Source of the DNA: JAUILH01 sp965230535
Lineage (GTDB): Bacteria > Bacteroidota > Bacteroidia > Flavobacteriales_D > JAUILH01
Assembly: GCA_965230535.1 (NCBI GenBank)
Contig: OZ246010.1
Span: 496,001 to 560,000 of the forward strand
DNA: 64,000 nt
Reading direction: 5' to 3'
Part shown: in pieces, positions 58,280 through 64,000 of the stretch
Position numbering within the stretch: position 1 is the first letter of the stretch
Layout of the letters: each line of letters starts with the position of its first letter
The notes under the pieces: generated by a model
The model's database searches: none
Told to the model about the DNA's origin: nothing
The model's input: only the letters and a program-made list of their open reading frames with translations
Program-made: the position numbers and the translations under genes

Positions 58280-59282
58280 TGATGATGATATTATGTTTCC
58301 TCCTTTTCACTTTAAAGTCGAAAGTAGACTCGATGATTAAGAGGATATTTTCCAGAGTTTCGTCTTTAAATTCAGCTGTCAACGTACACGCATTAAGTGC
58401 TTCATTTTCGACCGAGATATTTGCTTTAAATACTTTATTGAGTGTGGCCACCACATCTTTTATCTGGGTAGATTCGAATCGCAGAGTTCTGTTCTGCCAG
58501 TAGCTTTCATCCGGAGCAGCATGACCAATACTTACCGTTCCCTCACTTTTACTGATCACCCCTGTCATGCCTTTGGTAAGGAAAACTTCAGCTTTCTCCT
58601 TGTAGAGTTTTACCTTACCTGTTCTCACAGTAACGACCACCTCATCTTCATTTGGCCACGCCGACACCATAAAGGAAGTTCCCAGTACCTGGACGTTTCC
58701 GCCTTCCGTTGTGATGATGAAAGGTTTTGTGGTGTCTCTTGCAATGTCGAAGAAGGCCTGCCCCTCTAATTCCACCAACCTTTCGTCTCCACTAAAACTT
58801 TTTGGAAACGATAATGTAGAACCTTCATTTAAGTCGACCTGAGATCCATCAGACAAGGACACACTTGAAGGGCCCGTTTCAGCCAGCATTTCCGCTTTTA
58901 CTTCAGTCTGGTCAGATTTGGCCTTCTCCTGAGGGTCATTCTGCATTAAATTGTTCACCAGCCAGACTGAACCTATCAGCACCAAACCTATGGCTGCAAT
59001 TCTCAACCATTTATATGAAGATGCCTTTTTCGGTCTGGTAAATTGTGATTTTTGATCCAGAGATTTCCAGGCGGCATCAATGTCGATGGTCAATTTTGTT
59101 GAAGTGGATCGAATGTTTCCGGTATCGAGCCATACTGTTCTTAACTGATGAAACTCATGCTCATTTTCGGGTGATTCCCTGATCCATTCTTTGATACGAG
59201 CCTGTTCATCGGGAGCCGTTTCTCCTGAAAAAAAACGGGCTAACAATTCGTAATCAACGCTATGTTCATTCTTGTCTGACAT
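58263..59282 (-). CDS. FecR-type anti-sigma factor
   Basis: A 339-residue protein. N-terminal cytoplasmic region (about 1-85, with ELLARFFSGETAPDEQARIKEWI, the typical start), one membrane helix (about 89-107), a periplasmic FecR domain (about 125-235: VSLSDGSQVDLNEGSTLSFPKSF, VELEGQAFFDIARD, VQVLGTSFMV), and a C-terminal DUF4974 region (about 260-337: DVVATLNKVFKANISV). It would bind the sigma factor on the inside and the STN domain from outside. Its start is 51 bases after the sigma stop, with an ECF-type promoter in that gap. It overlaps the STN gene. Confidence 0.94.
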   Translation of the reverse strand: MSDKNEHSVDYELLARFFSGETAPDEQARIKEWIRESPENEHEFHQLRTVWLDTGNIRSTSTKLTIDIDAAWKSLDQKSQFTRPKKASSYKWLRIAAIGLVLIGSVWLVNNLMQNDPQEKAKSDQTEVKAEMLAETGPSSVSLSDGSQVDLNEGSTLSFPKSFSGDERLVELEGQAFFDIARDTTKPFIITTEGGNVQVLGTSFMVSAWPNEDEVVVTVRTGKVKLYKEKAEVFLTKGMTGVISKSEGTVSIGHAAPDESYWQNRTLRFESTQIKDVVATLNKVFKANISVENEALNACTLTAEFKDETLENILLIIESTFDFKVKRRKHNIIINGKGC

Positions 59283-59295
59283 GACCTATATATAT

Positions 59296-59325
59296 TATGA
59301 CAACTCAAAACGAAATTACCCCTAT
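59296..59325 (-). promoter_or_regulatory. ECF-type promoter upstream of the FecR gene
   Basis: On the minus strand, ATAGGGGT (59325 to 59318), 13 bases, then GTTGTCATA (59304 to 59296). It matches the site before the TonB-receptor gene in every one of these bases and the spacing. FecR starts 13 bases downstream. The site lies inside the 51-base gap between sigma and FecR genes, so FecR and the STN protein can be raised apart from sigma. Confidence 0.75.
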
Positions 59326-59333
59326 GGATAATT

Positions 59334-59894
59334 TTAAATAATCCAGAAAAAAAGAACGGCAGGCAGATATTCTGACAGTTCTTCTCTTAAAATCTTCAGT
59401 GCTTTGCCCATTTGATTCTCTACTGTTTTCACAGATATATCAAGTGTTTCAGCAATTTCTTTATACTTCATCCCTTCATCTCGACTAAGACTATAGATGG
59501 CCCGACATTTTTCTGGTAATTTTTCGAGGGCGGCGGCAATTTTTTCCTGAAGTTCATCAAATTCCAGATCCTCCTGAAAGAAACCTTCATTTCGTAAATG
59601 GACCTGTTCCTGTGTGTAGGATTGTTCTACTTTTCTATGCTTGATTTGATTGAGACAGGTATTTCTAACAGCACCAAACAAATAAGATTTAACCGTGGTT
59701 CTGATAGTGAGTTCCTCCCCCTTATTCCAAAGTTTAAGAAATACGTCCTGTACGGCACTTTCCGCATCTTCCTGCGATCCGAGATACTTCACGGCAAAGC
59801 CCACCAAATTCTCGTAGTGAGTTTTGAAAATGGCCTCTAAGGCAGATTTATCTCCCCGCTGTAAACGTTCTATTGTACTTAAATCCGGATTCAA
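59334..59894 (-). CDS. ECF RNA polymerase sigma factor (FecI-like)
   Basis: A 186-residue sigma factor with a TTG start at 59894; no ATG is in frame near. Region 2 is about 25-90 (LVGFAVKYLGSQEDAESAVQDVFLKLWNKG, TTVKSYLFGAVRNTCLNQIKHRK) and region 4 about 120-175 (LPEKCRAIYSLSRDEGMKYKEIAETLDISVKTVENQMGKALKILREEL). The mid-domain linker is acidic. A short frame (ATG-Ser-Thr-Leu-Ala-Ala-TGA) overlaps the TTG start as TTGA, so translation could be coupled to it. With FecR and the STN protein this is a complete surface-signalling module. It probably recognises the ATAGGGGT/GTTGTCATA sites. Confidence 0.93.
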   Translation of the reverse strand: MNPDLSTIERLQRGDKSALEAIFKTHYENLVGFAVKYLGSQEDAESAVQDVFLKLWNKGEELTIRTTVKSYLFGAVRNTCLNQIKHRKVEQSYTQEQVHLRNEGFFQEDLEFDELQEKIAAALEKLPEKCRAIYSLSRDEGMKYKEIAETLDISVKTVENQMGKALKILREELSEYLPAVLFFWII

Positions 59895-59933
59895 GCTGCT
59901 AAGGTAGACATTTGATATTTTTGAAAGAATGAA

Positions 59934-60614
59934 CTACTTCAAATCTAGCTTATCAACACGATTTCCGATGGAAAACTGCTTCATCTCGGTTTCGAATGTA
60001 GTAAAGTCTTTTTGCTCAACTTTCCTGACTATTTGACCATCTTTCAGCAGGAAAATTTCGTCACAGGTTTCGGCCAGAGTAGAGAAAATATGAGACGAGA
60101 TGATGAGCGTTTTTTCCAGACCTTTCAGCTTATGCATGATCTCTGTTATGAGCAGATTACTTTGTATATCTACGCCATTGAAGGGCTCGTCCAGAACAAA
60201 CACTTTATTCTCCTGCAAAAGAACAGCAGTTAATGCCAATTTCTTTTTCATTCCTGTTGAATAAGTTGAAGCATACTGATTCAATGGCAAATCAAATATG
60301 TTATTCTCGTCGATATTTGACAACTTCACCTGTCTGGCATTGGCCAAAAGCTGAATGTACTCTTTGCCTGTGATTTTCGAAAAGAAGTAAGGTTCTGTGG
60401 ATAAAAGTCCAAGGTGATTTTTGAGTTGATCCGTTTCAGAAGAAATTTTCCCTTCAAACCTTTCAAGTCCGGCAATACACCTAAACAGAGTGGTTTTACC
60501 AGCGCCATTTTCTCCTACAATTCCGTATACCTTTCCTTTTTCAAATTCCAGATTGATGGAGTCGAGTACTTTATTACTCCCATAGCTTTTCGATAAATTC
60601 TCTATTCTAATCAT
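59934..60614 (-). CDS. ABC transporter ATP-binding protein
   Basis: A 226-residue ATPase. Walker A is VGENGAGKTTLFRCIAG (residues 33-49), the signature helix YSTGMKKKLALTAVLL (about 117-132) and Walker B VFVLDEPFNGVD (about 138-149), followed by the H-loop IISSHIFS. Such a single-domain exporter subunit resembles those of the CcmA/NatA type. It overlaps by 8 bases the permease gene upstream, with which it forms a transporter. Substrate unknown. Confidence 0.92.
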   Translation of the reverse strand: MIRIENLSKSYGSNKVLDSINLEFEKGKVYGIVGENGAGKTTLFRCIAGLERFEGKISSETDQLKNHLGLLSTEPYFFSKITGKEYIQLLANARQVKLSNIDENNIFDLPLNQYASTYSTGMKKKLALTAVLLQENKVFVLDEPFNGVDIQSNLLITEIMHKLKGLEKTLIISSHIFSTLAETCDEIFLLKDGQIVRKVEQKDFTTFETEMKQFSIGNRVDKLDLK

Positions 60615-61455
60615 TCAAAAGTGAACTTAGTTTTTCGACTGACTGGCCGTAAAAAAACGGAATAATTCCGATCAAAATTGGCGGAAACAGAAAACTTATT
60701 GCAATGATGATTCCCTGTGCCGGATTCATTTCGTTTGGATAGGCTGCATATTTTGCCAGAACAACGGTGATTAAATATAGATACGACAAGGCAAAGATGG
60801 CACCTATAATGAGCAAGTGTTCAAAGAAGAAAGACGCTAAGACGATGGCAACGGGCAAACTCAAAAAAGTAAAATAGATACAAGCAGTTTTGAGCTTTTG
60901 AACTAAAAATTGTTTTGGAGACAGACTGAAATTCCAGACAAAATAGTCTTCTTCCGGTTTCGAGTAATAAGAGATACAGATCAAACAAATCGAGATCATT
61001 GAAAAGATTCCCAGATTCACATTTTCCTCTGAAATGGACAGAAAGACTATGAAATATGCTGCCGGGAAAAACAATAGGGTATTTCTAAAACCTTCTGTAA
61101 ACTCAAAAGGCTTTTTACCAAATGGAGTTGGTATGGTTAAACCAGCTTTAAAGCCAAAGTTGAATAAGGCCATTATTAGCGAAAGTCCTGCTAAAATGGC
61201 CGTCATCAAAAACGATTTCTGATAGACCAAAAAAGCCAGAAACGGCAGACTACACAAAATGTTCTCAATCAATCTTACCTTCAAATAATTGGCTCTGTTG
61301 AAAATAGATTTAAGGAAATCATTCCTTTTAGATTCGCTTAATCTGAAGACGAAACTCAGTGCCATAAACACATATAAGTATACTGCATATTCCGTCTTTG
61401 AGAAAAGGAATTCGGACAATAACACATACCCCAAAGCCAATACAACATAGGCCAC
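60607..61455 (-). CDS. ABC transporter membrane protein
   Basis: A 282-residue polytopic protein with six to eight hydrophobic segments (VAYVVLALGYVLLSEFLF, IENILCSLPFLAFLVY, LTIPTPFGKKPFEF region, FPAAYFIVFLSI, ISICLICISYYS, LLIIGAIFALSYLYLITVVLA). It overlaps the ATPase gene and would be its membrane partner. The reading frame is open only from 61494, with no good ATG; GTG at 61455 is used here. An ATG at 61498 lies in another frame, so the N-terminus is unsure and a small indel is possible. Confidence 0.75.
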   Translation of the reverse strand: MAYVVLALGYVLLSEFLFSKTEYAVYLYVFMALSFVFRLSESKRNDFLKSIFNRANYLKVRLIENILCSLPFLAFLVYQKSFLMTAILAGLSLIMALFNFGFKAGLTIPTPFGKKPFEFTEGFRNTLLFFPAAYFIVFLSISEENVNLGIFSMISICLICISYYSKPEEDYFVWNFSLSPKQFLVQKLKTACIYFTFLSLPVAIVLASFFFEHLLIIGAIFALSYLYLITVVLAKYAAYPNEMNPAQGIIIAISFLFPPILIGIIPFFYGQSVEKLSSLLND

Positions 61456-61592
61456 AGGAACCGGATTCCGAAATCGGCTAGTTTCCTGTTGAACATTTTA
61501 TATTGTAGTAAGAAGTAGGCTTTCATTTATTGTGTTCAGAGTGGTAACGAGAATTGTGTGAATTTCTTGTTCATTTTAGGGGTTCGTTCCTC

Positions 61593-61931
61593 CTAAACTA
61601 AAGTAATCTCCAAAAGGTTACCATTAAGATTAATAGCAGCCATTTTTAACTGAAGTAAATTCATCCATTCAGTCTCATTCATTTCATGAATCTCTTTTGG
61701 GATGACTAGCTTAAAGTCAAGAACTATCACTTCAGGTGTTAGAAATCCAGCCTGTCCTTCAATTATTGTCAAAGGAGTCCCTAAATCATACCTCTTAGGT
61801 TCTATCCAATCACAATATGCATCAATGATTTCAGATCTTGTAATCCCGAATCTTAATTCCGTCCAAAAATCTTGTTCTTTATTGGTCATTCCAGAGTTGT
61901 TTACACCAATGATTTTGGTTCTTTTATGCAA
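61593..61931 (-). CDS. Small protein of unknown function
   Basis: A 112-residue cytoplasmic protein with no recognised motif. It is mixed alpha/beta: an N-terminal helical part (MTNKEQDFWTELRFGITRSEIIDAYCDWIEP), then strands (PLTIIEGQAGFLTPEVIVLDFKLVIP). Internal ATG at 61889 (MTNKEQDFW) would give 98 residues and is plausible. It lies alone between the ABC operon and the SSB gene. Confidence 0.5.
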   Translation of the reverse strand: MHKRTKIIGVNNSGMTNKEQDFWTELRFGITRSEIIDAYCDWIEPKRYDLGTPLTIIEGQAGFLTPEVIVLDFKLVIPKEIHEMNETEWMNLLQLKMAAINLNGNLLEITLV

Positions 61932-62199
61932 CCTGCTTTATTCCAATAATCCTTCTAAATCTACCAAATTCCACCCAACACCACAAACACTATAAAACAA
62001 ATGTTTTTCCAATTACAAACGACTACAATTAGATTCTAAACGCTTAGTAACCGACTAGAGCTTTTGGCCTGACCTTACTTTGCACCGTTGTTTGAAACCA
62101 AGCCGGCTGGTTACACTCAATACCATACTTACAGGTCGCTTAAACTAAAACGATACATCATGACCTGGGAGTGAACGATGAACTATTAATTTAAAATTT

Positions 62200-62538
62200 A
62201 TGAGAATGAAAAATCTAAGAAACAAAGTGCAATTGATTGGTAACGTTGGTATGGATCCAGAAGTGAAAGATGTGAACGGCAACAAGCTGGCGAAATTCGC
62301 ATTGGCTACCAACGAATCGTACACCAATAAACAAGGTGAGCGCGTACAGGAAACTCAATGGCACAACTTAGTAGCCTGGGGTAAAACGGCTGAAATCGTA
62401 GAGCGTTTTGTCACCAAAGGCAAAGAAATCGCTGTAGAAGGCAAACTTAACACACGTTCTTTTGAAGACGCAGAAGGAGAAAAGCGTTACATCACAGAAA
62501 TTGTGATGCAGGAGGTCTTACTTCTTGGCAGCAAATAA
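62200..62538 (+). CDS. ssb: Single-stranded DNA-binding protein, short form
   Basis: A 112-residue OB-fold protein; ATG at 62200 or 62206 (MKNLRNKVQLIGNVGMDPEV). Family blocks are FALATNESYTNKQGERVQETQWHNLVAWGKTAEIVERFVTKGKEIAVEGKLNTRSFEDAEG. The usual disordered linker and acidic C-terminal tip that bind DNA-replication partners are absent: the protein ends at MQEVLLLGSK, just after the OB domain. It is therefore a short paralogue, likely to cover DNA without recruiting partners, perhaps in competence or a secondary role (inference). A 268-base gap precedes it. Confidence 0.9.
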   Translation: MRMKNLRNKVQLIGNVGMDPEVKDVNGNKLAKFALATNESYTNKQGERVQETQWHNLVAWGKTAEIVERFVTKGKEIAVEGKLNTRSFEDAEGEKRYITEIVMQEVLLLGSK

Positions 62539-62589
62539 TTACCTGGCAACAGACGTTTCCACAATTATGGAGACGTGATCATCACAGAC

Positions 62590-62622
62590 AGTCCCTTGTT
62601 CGTATGAGCGAGGGACTTTTTT
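62590..62622 (+). terminator. Intrinsic terminator of ssb
   Basis: A 7-bp GC-containing stem (62590-62596 with 62611-62617) and T run to 62622. It lies 51 bases after the ssb stop. The next gene starts 56 bases on. Confidence 0.85.
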
Positions 62623-62678
62623 GTGTCCTGATTTATGGAATCCCGGATATTTTTACATTTACATAGTAAACTAATCGC

Positions 62679-63572
62679 ATGAAATATCCAGTTACCCTCC
62701 TACTCGCATTATTTGTGTCAATTTATGCTTCTGCACAAGAAGATTCTTATTCAATTGAACATGATTCAGTGTCGAATGTTATTTACCAAAGTGATTCTGC
62801 ATATACTTTCAAAGTAGTCGTTCCTAATCTTGACATATATGTTGTTCGCTATGTTGTGTCTTCAGACAGACCCACCGTTGGAGTTGGAACAGCCGTCATG
62901 CCTTTTAAGAAATTTCAAATAGAAACAGGTGGCTGGTATGGTTCTGATGTTGATTCGGACTATAAACTGGAGCAGCTTGGCTACAATAGCACACAATTGA
63001 GGTACGGAATTGCACAAAATGCTGAGTTGAGAGTGAGTGCCAACTTTTCCCAAAATACCTACACACATGAACCTACTGGTTTAAGTTCAGATGATTCGGG
63101 CTTGTCGCCATTGGTGGTTGGAACAAAAATTCGTTTGCTCAAGCAGAATAACCGTACCTGGAACAACCTTACTTTGATGGCAAACGTGCACCTCAACCAG
63201 GTGGCTTCAAGCGTATATCAAACACCAACTGTTGGACATGATTTAGTACTGGCTAACAACATTCAGTTCTCTGACAAAGCCAGTCTTGGCAGTAACTTTG
63301 GTTTGACCTGGGACGGTTTTGGAGGCAGTGTCACTGGACTTTATACGACGGCATTTTCAAGAAAGATAACCGGAAGAATGACAGCGGTTGGAGAACTGTA
63401 TGGCTATTGGCCTCAGGGAGCTGGAATTGATGTGAGTTTTGATGGTGGTTTTACCTACTTATTCAACAATCAACTGCAAGCAGATGTGATCGGTGGCTTT
63501 GGGATTTCCGAGCGTGCACAAGACTGGTTTGTAGGTATCGGACTTTGCTATCTATTAAATCCTAAATATTAA
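62679..63572 (+). CDS. Outer-membrane transporter-like protein (Phenol_MetA_deg-like)
   Basis: A 297-residue secreted protein with signal peptide MKYPVTLLLALFVSIYASAQ. It consists of alternating beta-strands of an outer-membrane barrel (FQIETGGWYGSDVDS, LRYGIAQNAELRVSANFS, LTLMANVHLNQVASS, LGSNFGLTWDGFGGSV, GLYTTAFSRKITGRMTAVGELYG, FTYLFNNQLQADVIGGFG). It matches the Bacteroidota family named transporter or putative MetA-pathway of phenol degradation; the label is weak. Function unknown. It lies 69 bases before the ZnuA gene. Confidence 0.72.
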   Translation: MKYPVTLLLALFVSIYASAQEDSYSIEHDSVSNVIYQSDSAYTFKVVVPNLDIYVVRYVVSSDRPTVGVGTAVMPFKKFQIETGGWYGSDVDSDYKLEQLGYNSTQLRYGIAQNAELRVSANFSQNTYTHEPTGLSSDDSGLSPLVVGTKIRLLKQNNRTWNNLTLMANVHLNQVASSVYQTPTVGHDLVLANNIQFSDKASLGSNFGLTWDGFGGSVTGLYTTAFSRKITGRMTAVGELYGYWPQGAGIDVSFDGGFTYLFNNQLQADVIGGFGISERAQDWFVGIGLCYLLNPKY

Positions 63573-63595
63573 GCCAATCTTACCCTAAAAAAAAG

Positions 63596-63632
63596 TAATT
63601 TTGTCGCGAGTTATAGAGGAGACTCGACAAAA
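63596..63632 (+). promoter_or_regulatory. Promoter with candidate operator upstream of the ZnuA-type gene
   Basis: TAATTTTG (63596-63603) is a -7 element. Overlapping it, TTTTGTCGCGAG (63599-63610) and CTCGACAAAA (63623-63632) form an inverted repeat that is imperfect by two bases. Such a palindrome at the start of a metal-uptake gene is where a Zur-, Fur- or MntR-type repressor would bind. The regulator is not identified. Confidence 0.45.
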
Positions 63633-63641
63633 AGACTTTTT

Positions 63642-64000
63642 ATGAGATACTTAATACTTTGCCTGATTATTTTGGGGTTTACCCAATGTAAAATTGAAAA
63701 CAAAGAAGTTAAAGGCAAACCAACCATTGTTTGTACAACCAGTATTAGCGCGGATTTAGTCAAACAAATTACAGGAGATAATGCTGAAGTAAGCTACTTA
63801 ATGGGACCAGGTGTTGATCCGCACGAATACAGTCCAAAATTGAGTGATTCCGAAAAACTACTGGAAGCTGATATCATTGTTTATCATGGATTGAATTTGG
63901 AAGGTAAGATGAGTGATGATCTGGAAAAAGCCAGAAAAAACAAAAAAATCGTCATCAACCTCAGTGAGAAAATTGACCATGCTTCATTAATTCACTTAGA
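63642..64000 (+). CDS. Metal ABC transporter substrate-binding lipoprotein (ZnuA/TroA type), 5' part
   Basis: Read directly from the sequence; it runs off the right edge, with about 119 residues present. Lipoprotein-like signal MRYLILCLIILGFTQC, then VCTTSISADLVKQITGDNAEVSYLMGPGVDPHEYSPKLSD, where His in DPHEYSP is the first metal ligand of ZnuA/TroA proteins. The helix LLEADIIVYHGLNLEGKM contains the second His. It would capture Zn or Mn for an ABC importer; which metal cannot be told from this part. The other transporter genes should follow outside the window. Confidence 0.88.
   Translation, partial: MRYLILCLIILGFTQCKIENKEVKGKPTIVCTTSISADLVKQITGDNAEVSYLMGPGVDPHEYSPKLSDSEKLLEADIIVYHGLNLEGKMSDDLEKARKNKKIVINLSEKIDHASLIHL

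Noticed and set aside
62096..62112. AACC-A-AGCCGGCT-GGTT palindrome before ssb as a regulator site
   Set aside because: Single bulged palindrome with no visible promoter next to it; noted only as possible.
1..64000. Mobile elements, tRNA, rRNA, prophage or integron
   Set aside because: No transposase, integrase or structural phage gene, no tRNA-like arms, and no rRNA segment seen on reading both strands. The repeats of modules A and B do not show the integron core sites clearly.

Overview
The window is a chromosomal stretch from a member of the Bacteroidota, probably a marine or environmental Flavobacteriia-like organism. The evidence is the AT-rich base composition, start-proximal promoters of the TAnnTTTG type, a secreted enzyme with a type IX secretion (T9SS) C-terminal tail, many lipoproteins with acidic residues just after the lipobox Cys, FecI/FecR/TonB-receptor signalling, and families typical of the phylum (DUF5723, DUF2807, DUF1835, DKNYY, HU-SPOR). 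I see no insertion sequence, phage, CRISPR array, tRNA or rRNA. The closest lineage cannot be fixed by reading alone.

Layout. 1-9 kb: a PEGA lipoprotein (cut by the left edge), a 2-Cys peroxiredoxin, a secreted peptidylarginine-deiminase-like enzyme with a T9SS tail, a large secreted protein, a methyltransferase, a likely small RNA on the minus strand (about 6485-6555), and a YceI/thioredoxin/lipoprotein run. 9-17.5 kb: nitroreductase, STAS-like and SRPBCC proteins, a redoxin plus YceI-like lipoprotein pair, an M28 peptidase followed by a CPBP membrane protease, an MFS transporter and a coiled-coil lipoprotein. 17.6-25.5 kb: an M61 peptidase, an ECF42-type sigma factor with its DGPF/YCII partner and a YHS-like mini-protein, a 27-codon membrane peptide candidate, a conserved protein of unknown function, and an HU-SPOR envelope protein with a 54-bp tandem repeat. 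25.5-32 kb: a tightly overlapping operon of glycosylasparaginase, GH20 hexosaminidase, CutC and GH2 beta-mannosidase, which together match the three bonds of the N-glycan core Man-GlcNAc-GlcNAc-Asn. 32-38.4 kb: small housekeeping and surface proteins, HMG-CoA lyase and PyrD. 38.4-46 kb: three consecutive signal peptide-TPR-TM-SpoIIE phosphatases. 46-53.9 kb: methyltransferase, ElbB, outer-membrane and secreted proteins, a thioredoxin and an SRPBCC-DKNYY fusion. 54-60 kb: a cell-surface signalling unit (ECF sigma, FecR, an STN-domain protein with about ten GxQIxGVxN repeats, and a TonB receptor). 60-64 kb: an ABC exporter, SSB, an outer-membrane transporter-like protein and the start of a ZnuA-type metal-binding lipoprotein.

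Regulatory sequence holds the most unusual signals. The FecR gene and the TonB-receptor gene are each preceded by the same bipartite promoter (ATAGGGGT, 13 bases, GTTGTCATA), which is not seen in front of the sigma gene. Three intergenic regions carry an exact TGTTAA-N4-TGTTAA direct repeat. Two of these (about 47634-47765 and 50861-51015) also share an inverted repeat whose right arm abuts a strong intrinsic terminator. One of the two has a near-perfect sigma-54 -24/-12 promoter and looks like a stand-alone structured small RNA between convergent genes.
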